Origin: Anaerolineae bacterium
GTDB taxonomy: Bacteria; Chloroflexota; Anaerolineae; Aggregatilineales; Aggregatilineaceae
Length of the DNA: 64,000 nt
Direction of reading: 5' to 3'
NCBI GenBank assembly: GCA_023382715.1
Contig: JAHDWP010000009.1
Coordinates: 1-64,000, forward strand
In this document: one piece after another, positions 8,409 through 16,120 of the stretch
How the letters are laid out: every line of letters begins with the position of its first letter
How positions within the stretch are numbered: position 1 is the stretch's first letter
Notes under the pieces: model-generated
Database searches by the model: none
The model's input: the letters and a program-made list of their open reading frames with translations, nothing else
Told to the model about the DNA's origin: nothing
Position numbers and translations under genes: made by a program

Positions 8409-9230
8409 CTACTTCACCGCTTCCGCCACTCCCGCCAGCACCCGGCGAGTCAGGACGCGCGCCATCTCCGCCCGGTATTCGCGGCTGCCCCAGTGATCGT
8501 CGGGCGGGTCGAGGGCCAGCGCGTCGAGCGCCGCGTCCAGGTCACCGGTCTGGTCGAAGCGGCGCGCCGCCTCTGGCTGAGCGACCGGCCAGGGCGCGAC
8601 TCCGCACAGCGCCAGCCCTGTATGCCGCGCCGTGCCATCCGCCCAGGCAGCGGCTATCGCGCCGACGATGGGCGCGTCGGCGGGCGTGCGCGACACCTTC
8701 TGCAAGGCGACCGTCGCTTGCGCCGGGCCGCGCGGCACGCTGACGTGCCTCACCAGGGTGCGCCAGGCCGCGTCGCCGGACGCCAGCCATTCTGCGACAG
8801 AGAGCGGCGCGCCGGCCCCGGCGACGGCGATCTGCGCGTCGAGCGCCAGCAGCAGGGTCAGCGTCAGCGATTGCGGATCGCGCTCCAGCAGCAGGTCGCC
8901 CAGGGTGAAGGTGTTGCGCAGCGTTTCCGGCAGATCTTCGGCGAGCGCCCGCGCCAGTCCGCCCAGCAGTGGGTGCGCTTCGCCCCGCTCCGCGCACGCC
9001 TGGCGGACGCGCTCCAGGGTCATCATGCTGCCCAGGCGCAGGGCGTCGCCGTGCTCAGCAGCGCGATCCAGTCCCAGGCGGCTCAGATCAATGGCCGCCT
9101 CGACAGCGGGGTGCGGGTGACGTCCCAGCGCCGCCCCGCCATAGAGCGGGAAGTGACCTCGCTGAGTTAGCAGGGCCAGAGCTTCGGCTTCCGTCGCCGG
9201 TTTGTAGATGTTTTTCAGGTTTAAGAGCAT
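8409..9230 (-). CDS. CoxM-like FAD-binding protein (molybdopterin dehydrogenase subunit family), orphan
   Basis: 273 residues matching the medium flavoprotein subunit of xanthine/CO dehydrogenases: N-terminal NLKNIYKPATEAEAL, a segment LYGGAALGRHP in place of the usual AGGTDL loop, and TLGDLLLERDP in place of the TIGGN loop. Both FAD-contact loops therefore diverge from consensus. A CO_deh_flav_C-like region follows. No CoxS (iron-sulfur) or CoxL (molybdopterin) gene is nearby, so it may work with a distant partner or have another role. AGGAG lies upstream of the ATG at 9230. Confidence 0.72.
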   Translation of the reverse strand: MLLNLKNIYKPATEAEALALLTQRGHFPLYGGAALGRHPHPAVEAAIDLSRLGLDRAAEHGDALRLGSMMTLERVRQACAERGEAHPLLGGLARALAEDLPETLRNTFTLGDLLLERDPQSLTLTLLLALDAQIAVAGAGAPLSVAEWLASGDAAWRTLVRHVSVPRGPAQATVALQKVSRTPADAPIVGAIAAAWADGTARHTGLALCGVAPWPVAQPEAARRFDQTGDLDAALDALALDPPDDHWGSREYRAEMARVLTRRVLAGVAEAVK

Positions 9231-9291
9231 GGGTTGATCTCCTACATTCAGATCAGCAGGCGCACAGCCGCCCCTGCATTCTGCTCACAAG

Positions 9292-9374
9292 ATTCCCCTC
9301 ATCCCCCGGCCCCTTCTCCCTCCTGGGGGAGAAGGGGGGCAAAGCGCGAGATTTCCCCTCGCCCCGCTGGGGTT
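9292..9374. repeat. Dispersed repeat, same modular family as 119-206
   Basis: Two units, TTCCCCTCATCCCCCGGCC and TTTCCCCTCGCCCCGC, flank a CAAAGCGC spacer, as in the first repeat of the window. It lies in the gap between pheS and the CoxM-like gene. Confidence 0.6.
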
Positions 9375-9479
9375 ATATACGCCTGAATAGGGCGAGCAGC
9401 AATGAGCCTATCCCGCACATACGTGAGATCACTGCGCTCCACACTCTTCCAGACGATCTATGCCGCCAGAGACAGTCCG

Positions 9480-10514
9480 CTAGAACTGCTCCAGGAAGCG
9501 CAGGTCGTTCTGCCAGAAGTAGCGGATGTCCTGGATGCCGTGCACGTTCATCGTCATGCGCTCCGGCCCCATGCCGAAGGCGAAGCCGCTCCACTCGCGC
9601 GGGTCGTAGCCGCCATTCTGCAGCACGACCGGGTGCACCATCCCGCAGCCGGCGATCTCGATCCAGCCGGTGTATTTGCACACCGGGCAGCCATCGCCGC
9701 CGCACAGGATGCATTCGATGTCCACTTCCAAGCTCGGCTCGGTGAACGGGAAGTACGAGCCGCGAAAACGCACCCGCTTGTCCGGGCCGAACATGCGCCG
9801 GGCGAACTCGGTGATGGTGCCTTTCAGGTCGGTCAGGCGGATGTTGCGCCCGGTGGCCAGCCCCTCGACCTGGTTGAACTGAATCTCGCTGCGCGCCGAG
9901 ATCTGCTCGTAGCGGTAGCACATGCCCGGCAGGATGACGCGGATGGGCTGGGTGCCATTCTCGCCGTAGGTATGCATGGCCCGAATCTGGCCGGGGCTGG
10001 TGTGCGTGCGCAGGATCACGCCCGGCGTGGTGGTATGGAAGGTGTCCCACATGTCGCGCGCGGGGTGATGCGGCGGGATGTTGAGCAGCGTGAAGTTGGT
10101 GTCGTCGTCCTCCACGTCGCGGCTGCGGAACACCTGAAAGCCCATCTCCGCCCAGATGGCGTAAATCTGGCGCAGCGTCTGGGTGGTGGGGTGCAGTCCG
10201 CCGACCGGCACGCGCCGGCCCGGCAGCGTCACATCGAGCGGGGCCTCCTCCAGCGAGCGAGACAGCTCGGCCTGGCGCACGGCTGTGGCACGCTCAGTAT
10301 AGGCAGCGCTCAGCGCGTCGCGCAGGGCGTTGGCCCGCTGGCCGAACGCGGCGCGCTGCTCCTGGGGCAGGGTGCCGGTCGCGCGCAGCAGCAGCGTGAT
10401 CTCGCCCTTTTTGCCCAGGTAGCGGCGCTGCCACTCGGCCAGCGCCTCGCCATCAGTCAGGCCGTCCAGCCTGGCCAGCGCCTGGCTGTAGATCGCGTCC
10501 AGTTGCTCTAGCAT
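9480..10514 (-). CDS. pheS: Phenylalanyl-tRNA synthetase alpha subunit
   Basis: 344 residues, the class II catalytic subunit. N-terminal coiled coil (about 1-90), then GGLHPTTQT, motif 2 region with VEDDDTNF and PHHPARDMWDTF, and motif 3 FGMGPERMTM. A Cys-rich insert (ILCGGDGCPVCKYTG) in the catalytic domain looks like a small zinc knuckle, as in a subset of bacterial PheS. The start at 10514 is the usual MLEQLD beginning. It is preceded by a full T-box leader (10580-10900), so expression should rise when uncharged tRNA-Phe accumulates. Confidence 0.96.
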   Translation of the reverse strand: MLEQLDAIYSQALARLDGLTDGEALAEWQRRYLGKKGEITLLLRATGTLPQEQRAAFGQRANALRDALSAAYTERATAVRQAELSRSLEEAPLDVTLPGRRVPVGGLHPTTQTLRQIYAIWAEMGFQVFRSRDVEDDDTNFTLLNIPPHHPARDMWDTFHTTTPGVILRTHTSPGQIRAMHTYGENGTQPIRVILPGMCYRYEQISARSEIQFNQVEGLATGRNIRLTDLKGTITEFARRMFGPDKRVRFRGSYFPFTEPSLEVDIECILCGGDGCPVCKYTGWIEIAGCGMVHPVVLQNGGYDPREWSGFAFGMGPERMTMNVHGIQDIRYFWQNDLRFLEQF

Positions 10515-10579
10515 ATACGTCCCCTCGTCGGATGGCGGCGCACACGACCGCCTATTGTCTCACAAGCGTGCCCACAAAC

Positions 10580-10620
10580 AAAAAATCCCGTCGCCGATCC
10601 TCACCGGATCAGGGACGAGA
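10580..10620 (-). terminator. Intrinsic terminator of the pheS T-box leader
   Basis: On the - strand a 15-base-pair stem with one mismatch (TCTCGTCCCTGATCC paired to GGATCGGCGACGGGA, loop GGTGA) is followed by TTTTTTG. It lies directly after the T-box antiterminator sequence, the standard position for T-box attenuation. Confidence 0.88.
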
Positions 10621-10900
10621 CCAGGCTCGCGGTACCACCCTGCTTAGCCGGGGCGCAGGCGCACCCCAACTCACTCTGTGCTCTACGGCGCGCTCCCGCG
10701 CGCGATAGGCTGCCCCGTTAACGCTGGGCTTGCGGAGCGGACTACCGGGCTGCGCAGGGGCAGCCGTTCACCCGTCGGCTCAGGAGCGAACTTCGGCGCG
10801 GGCGCGCTCATCCCGGCTTGCAGTCACGGGCCGGAACTCCCTGGGGGCGGCTGGCGCGCGTACTTTTCTCCGTCACAGCCTGTGTGTATGGCGTTTGATG
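10580..10900 (-). promoter_or_regulatory. tRNA-Phe T-box riboswitch upstream of pheS
   Basis: The conserved T-box AGGGTGGTACCGCG lies at 10641-10628. Further upstream, on the RNA, GGAG followed by AAAAGTA and the opposing CCGAAGTTCGCTCC form the lower stem I and specifier loop. The specifier triplet is UUC (10790-10788), a phenylalanine codon, which fits the downstream gene. AGGGAG and TGCAAGCCGG match the AG bulge and distal-loop elements of stem I. A terminator follows. Structure was assigned by eye. Confidence 0.88.
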
Positions 10901-10906
10901 CTTCAC

Positions 10907-10935
10907 ATGGTAACAAACTGGCGCGGAGATGTCAA
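10907..10935 (-). promoter_or_regulatory. Promoter of the pheS T-box transcript
   Basis: On the - strand TTGACA (10935-10930) and TACCAT (10912-10907) are separated by 17 bases. Transcription would start near 10900, just ahead of stem I of the T-box. Confidence 0.6.
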
Positions 10936-11103
10936 TCCTGGCGCGCATGGGTGCTCCCTCAAGCGTGGCGAAGCTGCTCTGCCGCGCCCTGGCCACGTCC
11001 CCCTTGTGAAAACCCACCATCAGCCGTCCGCGCCCCTGGGAAGTCTCCCAAAGCATACGCCTCTCCTCTGCGCTTCGGCGGCGGTGTTCGCCCTTACGGA
11101 CGC

Positions 11104-11133
11104 TTGCTGGTGGCAAGGGTTGTCGGTTACACT
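11104..11133 (+). promoter_or_regulatory. Candidate promoter of the lactate permease gene
   Basis: TTGCTG at 11104-11109 and TACACT at 11128-11133, spacing 18 bases, about 50 bases before the ATG at 11182. Confidence 0.35.
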
Positions 11134-11181
11134 GCGTCCGTTTGCTGCGCTGGACTGCTCCCCGTTGCCGGTGGATGGCGG

Positions 11182-12738
11182 ATGGACTATACGCTGCTCG
11201 ATTGGCTGCTCTCCCTGGCGCCGATGCTGGCGGTGCTGGGCCTGATGATCGCGCGCGGCTGGAATAGCAGCCGGGCCGGGGCCGTTGGCTGGCTGCTGAC
11301 CCTGGCAGTGGCCGGGCTGCGCTTCGGCGCGGGCGCTGAGGTGCTCGGGTACGCGCAGCTCAAGGCGCTGCTCCTGACGGTAGACGTGTCGCTCATCGTC
11401 TGGGCGGCGCTGCTGCTGTACTACATCGTGGATCGGGCGGGCGCGCTGCGCGTGATCACCGACGCGCTGGGTCGCCTGACCGCCGACCGCATGACCCAGG
11501 TGTTGCTGCTGGGCTGGGTTTTCGCGTCCTTCCTGCAGGGCGTGGGCGGCTTCGGCGTGCCGGTGGCCATCGTCGCGCCGCTGCTGGTCGGCATGGGCGT
11601 GCCACAGGTGTGCGCGGTGATCATCCCGGCTATCGGGCATGGCTGGGTGGTAACGTTCGGCTCGTTGGGGGCGTCGTTTGTGATGCTGATCAACGCCAGC
11701 GGCCTGCCCGGCGAGCAGCTTGCCCCGCCAGCGGCGATCATGCTCGGCCTGCTCGCCTATGCCAGCGGGCTGATGGGCGCTCATGCCCTCGATGGCTGGC
11801 GCGGCGTGTGGCGCGCGATCCCTTATGTGCTGGTCACCGGGGCGACGATGGGCCTGGCCCAGTACGCGCTGGTCAGCAACGGCCTGTGGACGATCGGCGC
11901 GATTGGCGCAGGCCTGGCGGGGCTGGCTGTATCCGTCGCCTGGGTGCGCCTGCGCGCCCGCAGCCCGCAGGCACCCATGCCCGCCGCGCGCGCCGCGAAC
12001 CGTCCGCTGCCGTCGGTGCGCCTGGCGCTGGTCGGCTATGCCGTGCTGATCGCGCTCACGCTGATTCTGCGCGTGGTCACGCCGGTCAAGGACTTCCTGG
12101 GACAGTGGGCGGTGGCCATAGATATCCCGGCCACGACGACTGGGCGCGACTGGTATGTGCCCGCCGAGGACGGCGCGGGATTCGGCATCCCTGGACATCC
12201 CGGCCTGATCATCGCCTACAGCGGGCTGATCGCCTACGCGCTTTACCGGCGGCGTGGGCTGTACCGGCCAGGGACCGCCCGCGACGTTGTGGGGGAGTCG
12301 GGGAGCCGGGCGCTCAAGTCGGCGGTGGGCGTGTTCATGATGGTGGCCATCGCCGCGACGATGGAGCGCGCGGGCATGGTGGACGTGGTGGCGCGCGGGC
12401 TGAGCGACGCCATGCCCGGCGACCTGTATGCGTTCGTCGCGCCGCTCATCGGGGCGATTGGGGCCTTCGTCACGGGCAGCAACGTCAACAGCAACGCCGT
12501 CTTCGGCGGCCTGCAGCGCGAGGCCGCCACACTGTTCGGCCTGTCCGTCACCACAATTCTGGCCGCACAGACCGCCGCCGCCGCCGTGATCAGCGTCATG
12601 TCTCCGGCCAAGGTGGCGGTGGGGTGCAGCACGGTGGGAGCCAGCGAAGGCCAGGTGATACGCGCGCTGCTCGGCTATGGCGCGGTGATCGTGCTGCTCG
12701 TCGGCGCGCTGACCTGGCTGGGGCTGAACGTGCTTTAG
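11182..12738 (+). CDS. L-lactate permease family transporter
   Basis: 518 residues, slightly shorter than the usual 550 or so of LctP/LldP. The protein is a chain of hydrophobic helices (about 12) beginning at MDYTLLDWLLSLAPML. Family landmarks are FLQGVGGFGVP, IPAIGHGWVVTFGSLG, GSNVNSNAVFGGLQ and SPAKVAVGCSTVG. It should take up lactate or glycolate with protons. I reject the much longer upstream extension of the same frame because it runs antisense through the pheS T-box. No lactate dehydrogenase gene is adjacent, so the physiological substrate is inferred from family only. Confidence 0.87.
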   Translation: MDYTLLDWLLSLAPMLAVLGLMIARGWNSSRAGAVGWLLTLAVAGLRFGAGAEVLGYAQLKALLLTVDVSLIVWAALLLYYIVDRAGALRVITDALGRLTADRMTQVLLLGWVFASFLQGVGGFGVPVAIVAPLLVGMGVPQVCAVIIPAIGHGWVVTFGSLGASFVMLINASGLPGEQLAPPAAIMLGLLAYASGLMGAHALDGWRGVWRAIPYVLVTGATMGLAQYALVSNGLWTIGAIGAGLAGLAVSVAWVRLRARSPQAPMPAARAANRPLPSVRLALVGYAVLIALTLILRVVTPVKDFLGQWAVAIDIPATTTGRDWYVPAEDGAGFGIPGHPGLIIAYSGLIAYALYRRRGLYRPGTARDVVGESGSRALKSAVGVFMMVAIAATMERAGMVDVVARGLSDAMPGDLYAFVAPLIGAIGAFVTGSNVNSNAVFGGLQREAATLFGLSVTTILAAQTAAAAVISVMSPAKVAVGCSTVGASEGQVIRALLGYGAVIVLLVGALTWLGLNVL

Positions 12739-12754
12739 CGCGTCAGGGCGGGCG

Positions 12755-13666
12755 TCAGCGCGCGATCAGGTAGCCGAGCAGCAGCACGACGACCCAGAAA
12801 GCGGCGATGGCTCCCCACGAGCTGAAGATCGCGTGCCGCGCCTGGCGGTGCACTGGCCCCAGCAGGCCGTCGAGATGCCCCGTCGCCAGGTAGCGATAGA
12901 GGGCAGCCGCCTCGCGGTCCAGGGTGTGATAGTGAGCAGGAAGCCAGTGATAGGCCTGCGTGCGCGCCATGCGGTAGGAGATGCCCAGATCGCCGGAGTA
13001 GCGCCGGATGATGATGATGTGCTCAGCGCGGCGCGGGTCGAACAGCGGAAAGTGTCGCCGCCTTCGCCCGCGCACCTCTTCGGAAGTGGCCTCGTCCAGT
13101 TCGAACTCGGCCTGAGCCAGGAAGGCGGGCAGGCGGGTCTGCAACTCGTCCGCGGTGAGGATGATCGGCAGCGTGTAATTGATGCGCAGCCGGTCTTCGC
13201 GCCAGCAGCGCTCAGCCGGCATGTGCAGCGGCAACAGATCGCGCTTGGCGACAGGCGGCGGATGCTCGACGGTCAGCGGGCGCGTCGGCGCGCCCGCCGT
13301 AATCAGGCGGCTCGCCAGCTCTTCGAAGGCCAGCAGGAACTGCCCCTCGAAGTTGACCGCCGGATACCCGGTCAGCTCTGACGGGATCGCGCATTCATCG
13401 CGCAGCACCAGCACGATCTCCGCCTCACCCTGTAGCGCAGGCGTCCAGTGCGGAGATGCGTCCGGCGCAGTGCTGGCCGTAGAGAGCACGATCAGCACGT
13501 GCGACGCCGCGGCCAGCGCGCTCGCATCGTCCGCTGGCATCTTTTCGCTGCGGCGGCCAGGATCGGGTACGGGCCAGATCACGATGCCGCGCTGCTCCAA
13601 CTGCACGGCCAGGTGCCGGGCGAAAGCGTGGTCGGACGGCGCGTAACAAATCAGGATATGTGGCAT
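12755..13666 (-). CDS. TIR-like domain protein with C-terminal membrane anchor
   Basis: 303 residues. Residues about 1-130 resemble a bacterial TIR/TIR_2 domain: HILICYAPSDHAFARHLAV, QLEQRGIVIW, SHVLIVLS and EIVLVLRDE follow the alternating strand-helix order. The Glu expected after the Trp in the W-x-x-E-L region is not present (HWTPAL), so NAD-cleaving activity is doubtful. A middle domain of unknown fold (about 150-260) follows, then one transmembrane helix at the C-terminus ending YLIAR. It probably sits at the membrane with its TIR-like domain in the cytoplasm. Convergent with the lactate permease gene, 17 bases apart. Function unknown. Confidence 0.65.
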   Translation of the reverse strand: MPHILICYAPSDHAFARHLAVQLEQRGIVIWPVPDPGRRSEKMPADDASALAAASHVLIVLSTASTAPDASPHWTPALQGEAEIVLVLRDECAIPSELTGYPAVNFEGQFLLAFEELASRLITAGAPTRPLTVEHPPPVAKRDLLPLHMPAERCWREDRLRINYTLPIILTADELQTRLPAFLAQAEFELDEATSEEVRGRRRRHFPLFDPRRAEHIIIIRRYSGDLGISYRMARTQAYHWLPAHYHTLDREAAALYRYLATGHLDGLLGPVHRQARHAIFSSWGAIAAFWVVVLLLGYLIAR

Positions 13667-13723
13667 ACCGACTCGCCTGATCGGATGTGCGACGTGCCGG
13701 CTCAGGGCTTCAATCGCGCCCTT

Positions 13724-13753
13724 ATTCTACCGCCGCTCGCGCAGATTGAACAA
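13724..13753 (-). promoter_or_regulatory. Candidate promoter of the TIR-like gene
   Basis: On the - strand TTGTTC (13753-13748) and TAGAAT (13729-13724) with 18 bases between, about 60 bases upstream of the start codon. Confidence 0.4.
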
Positions 13754-14022
13754 CGCGCGCAAGCGGGAGGTGCGTGCCAGGGTGGTCAGCGCCGCGCGGG
13801 GGTGAGGTAAGCCGGGGCGCAGCAGGGCAGCGCCCCTACCGCCCGACAGATTTTGCACGCGCGCAAGCGGGGGGGCCACGAACGGCCTGTCGCCGGGGGA
13901 AGCTCTGAGGCCGTTTGCGAGGTATCTTTACCCCCCTCTCCGGCCCTTCTCACAAGCGGGAGAAAGGATCGCTTTCGCCCGGCAGCAGGCGCCGCCGCCC
14001 CCCCGTGCGCGCACCATCGCGT

Positions 14023-14051
14023 TTGCCAACCGGCACTGCGGTGAGTAGGCT
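14023..14051 (+). promoter_or_regulatory. Candidate promoter of dprA
   Basis: TTGCCA at 14023-14028 and TAGGCT at 14046-14051 with a 17-base spacer, 30 bases before the ATG. Confidence 0.35.
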
Positions 14052-14080
14052 ATGCACATGTCCACGTTAGGGAGCCGGGT

Positions 14081-14956
14081 ATGTGCACCAACAACGCTAC
14101 GCTGGCCCAATGGGTCGCCCTCAGTCTGATCCCTCATCTGGGCAGCCAGACCATCGCCCGGCTGCTCGACCGCTTCGGCTCGCTGGACGCCGTGCTGAGC
14201 GCGAGCGCGGCGGAACTGAAGACCGTCCCCGGCATCGGCCCCAAGCTGGCCGTGGCCATCCGCGCCGCCGACGTGTCAGCCGTGCAGGCGGCGCTGGCGA
14301 GCTGGCTCGCAGAGGGCATCGCGGTGCTACAGCGCGATCAGCCGGGCTATCCCATCGCGCTGCGCGGGCTGCCGGACGCGCCGGTGGTGCTGTTCCAGCG
14401 CGGGGCGCTGGCGCCGGAAGACGCCCGCGCCATCGCCATCGTCGGCACGCGCCGCCCCAGTCTCCAGGCGCGGCAGACGGCACACGCGCTGACAGCGCAT
14501 TTCGCGGCGCGCGGCTGGACGGTGGTCAGCGGGCTGGCGGCGGGCATTGATACGCTCGCCCACAAGGCGGCGCTGGCCTGCGGCGGACGGACGTTAGCTG
14601 TGCTCGGCAGCGGCGCGCGCGTCGTCTACCCGCCCGCCAACGCGCCGCTGGTCGCGCGTGTGTTGGCGCGCGGCGCGCTGCTGTCGGAGTCTCACCCGGA
14701 CGCCAACCCGTCGGCCTCGGCGTTGGTGGCGCGCAACCGGATCATCAGCGGGCTGAGCCGCGCGGTGATCGTGGTCGAGGCCGGGCCGGACAGTGGCAGC
14801 CTGCACGCGGCGCGTTTCGCGCGCGCGCAGGGCCGCCTGGTCTGCGCGGTGCGCTGTGCGGCGCTCGGCAATGTCCAGCTTCTGGCAGAAGGGGCGTTCG
14901 GCATTGGCGCTGAGGGGGACGGACGGGAGGAGCTAGAGGCGCTGCTCAATGAGTGA
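14081..14956 (+). CDS. dprA: DNA-processing protein DprA (Smf)
   Basis: 291 residues. DprA binds incoming single-stranded DNA and loads RecA during natural transformation. An N-terminal helix-hairpin-helix region (VPGIGPKLAVAIR) precedes the extended Rossmann fold with VGTRRPS, SGLAAGIDTLAHKAAL, VLGSG, PANAPLVARV, SESHPDANP and ARNRIISGLSRAVIVVEAG. The C-terminal winged helix of longer DprA proteins is missing, which is common in shorter homologues. AGGGAGC lies just upstream of the ATG. No other competence gene is next to it. Confidence 0.92.
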   Translation: MCTNNATLAQWVALSLIPHLGSQTIARLLDRFGSLDAVLSASAAELKTVPGIGPKLAVAIRAADVSAVQAALASWLAEGIAVLQRDQPGYPIALRGLPDAPVVLFQRGALAPEDARAIAIVGTRRPSLQARQTAHALTAHFAARGWTVVSGLAAGIDTLAHKAALACGGRTLAVLGSGARVVYPPANAPLVARVLARGALLSESHPDANPSASALVARNRIISGLSRAVIVVEAGPDSGSLHAARFARAQGRLVCAVRCAALGNVQLLAEGAFGIGAEGDGREELEALLNE

Positions 14957-15292
14957 AACATGAATGATTAATTAAGGTTTAGAATAGGTTTGATTAAGGT
15001 TTATGAATAATTTGTGAAAATGCCTCTCATTTTGCTCTCCGACGGCCCCTGATGCCTGGTCTACGCTTGCGTGAAATGCTATACTAAGGTACCGTAGTAC
15101 CAACAGTCGTTGGGCATGCGACTTGTGATCAACTTTTATTACCAGCTCCATCCAGGCCGCGAACACGCACACTGCCGCTTATAGATTTGGGCCGTGCCGC
15201 GACCGGATACCGCGCGTAGGCGGAATAGGGCGTGCCCAACCCATTCTTTACAGAAGCATCCAGCGGGGGCAGACCATTAGGGAGGGACCTGG
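14957..15292. other. AT-rich leader region upstream of an unknown gene
   Basis: This gap is distinctly AT-rich compared with its surroundings. It contains TTAAGGTTTA twice (14972-14981 and 14994-15003), a TATACT -10-like element (15080-15085), and a perfect inverted repeat GGTAC-CGTA-GTACC (15088-15101) lying about where transcription would start. About 190 bases of leader then precede the next start codon. I see no coding frame of note. Confidence 0.55.
15088..15101. promoter_or_regulatory. Inverted repeat next to a -10 element (possible operator)
   Basis: GGTAC CGTA GTACC begins two bases after TATACT. Its position over the expected transcription start would suit a repressor site for the gene at 15293. 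No cognate regulator is identified. Confidence 0.3.
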
Positions 15293-15988
15293 ATGACTCA
15301 CGACGATCACCGTTCACGGGGACGACTTGCGCCGCCGCGTCCTGACAATCATTGGGGTGCGGGCGTTCCCCGGGGGCGCCAAACTCCTCCACGACGCACC
15401 GATCCTCCCGCCGAGTACTGGGATTCGCCGCCTCAGCAAGAGGAGCCTTACATCGCTCCAGAGGCGCATGAATCGTACCCTTATGGAGGCGACGAGAGGT
15501 ATCCACAGCGCCCGACCGCCCCGCTCTACCCCGATGAGCGCCGGGCCGCCACACGCGTTTATCCGGCCAGCGAGCAGGTCGCCGACGACTTGCGCGCCAG
15601 CGACTATGGGTACGCGCCGGTCAACATCGCGCCAGTCAATGCCGGCTATTATGTGGACCCGCCCTTCGTCAGCCCTCCCCCAACCGGCTACGACCCGGAG
15701 CCGGAATCCAACATGCTGACCATGCAGGAACGCTACATCCTGCTGATGCGCACCATCGAGCTTCACAACGACGATTGGCGCCCGGCGAGCATCCGCTCCA
15801 ACGAGGCAAAAGAGCGCCTGGAGGCCTACCTGATCCCGCGCAACAAGCGGATGGAGCTAAAAGAGGCCATTCATCGCAACCGGTTCATGGTCATCACCAT
15901 TGACCGGCTGGGCAACACGACGATCAAAGAGCCAAAGCGCGAGGGGCCGCTGCGCCGCCTGCTGCGCTGGCTGTTTGGCGGCGACTGA
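15293..15988 (+). CDS. Protein of unknown function, Pro-rich with a basic C-terminal tail
   Basis: 231 residues; I do not recognise the family. Residues 1-135 are rich in Pro, Arg, Tyr and acidic residues and look disordered. Residues about 138-215 look folded, mostly helical (LTMQERYILLMRTIELHNDD, then a segment KERLEAYLIPRNKRMELKEA, then RFMVITIDR). The tail RRLLRWLFGGD could form a short amphipathic membrane-binding helix. AGGGAGG stands at good distance before the ATG. A long AT-rich leader precedes it and a perfect 18-base-pair hairpin follows, so it is probably transcribed alone. Confidence 0.7.
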   Translation: MTHDDHRSRGRLAPPRPDNHWGAGVPRGRQTPPRRTDPPAEYWDSPPQQEEPYIAPEAHESYPYGGDERYPQRPTAPLYPDERRAATRVYPASEQVADDLRASDYGYAPVNIAPVNAGYYVDPPFVSPPPTGYDPEPESNMLTMQERYILLMRTIELHNDDWRPASIRSNEAKERLEAYLIPRNKRMELKEAIHRNRFMVITIDRLGNTTIKEPKREGPLRRLLRWLFGGD

Positions 15989-16001
15989 GCGCCCCCGATC
16001 G

Positions 16002-16039
16002 CAACAGCAAACCCCGCCGTTCGGCGGGGTTTGCTGTTG
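16002..16039. terminator. Perfect 18-base-pair hairpin between convergent genes
   Basis: CAACAGCAAACCCCGCCG and its exact complement meet with no spacer bases other than a two-base turn. It lies between the unknown + gene and the - strand carboxypeptidase gene, where a bidirectional terminator is expected. There is no T-run after the stem on either strand, so termination is inferred from shape and place. Confidence 0.6.
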
Positions 16040-16120
16040 TCAGGGGCATTGGTGGTTAGTTATTGGTGGTTGGCGGTTGGTAGAACGCACTCAGCCCTCA
16101 CCAAAAACCAATCACCCTCT

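Larger units (their letters stand above)
13667..14080. other. Intergenic region with promoters and repeat fragments
   Basis: Divergent gap between the TIR-like gene and dprA. It holds a candidate promoter for each, a GC-palindrome of family R3 (13814-13836, GGGGCGCAGCAGGGCAGC type), and pyrimidine-rich repeat fragments near 13930-13960. I see no gene. Confidence 0.6.

Noticed and set aside
10678-11181. N-terminal extension of the lactate permease frame
   Set aside because: It runs through the pheS T-box on the opposite strand, and the permease family begins at the inner ATG followed by the first membrane helix.
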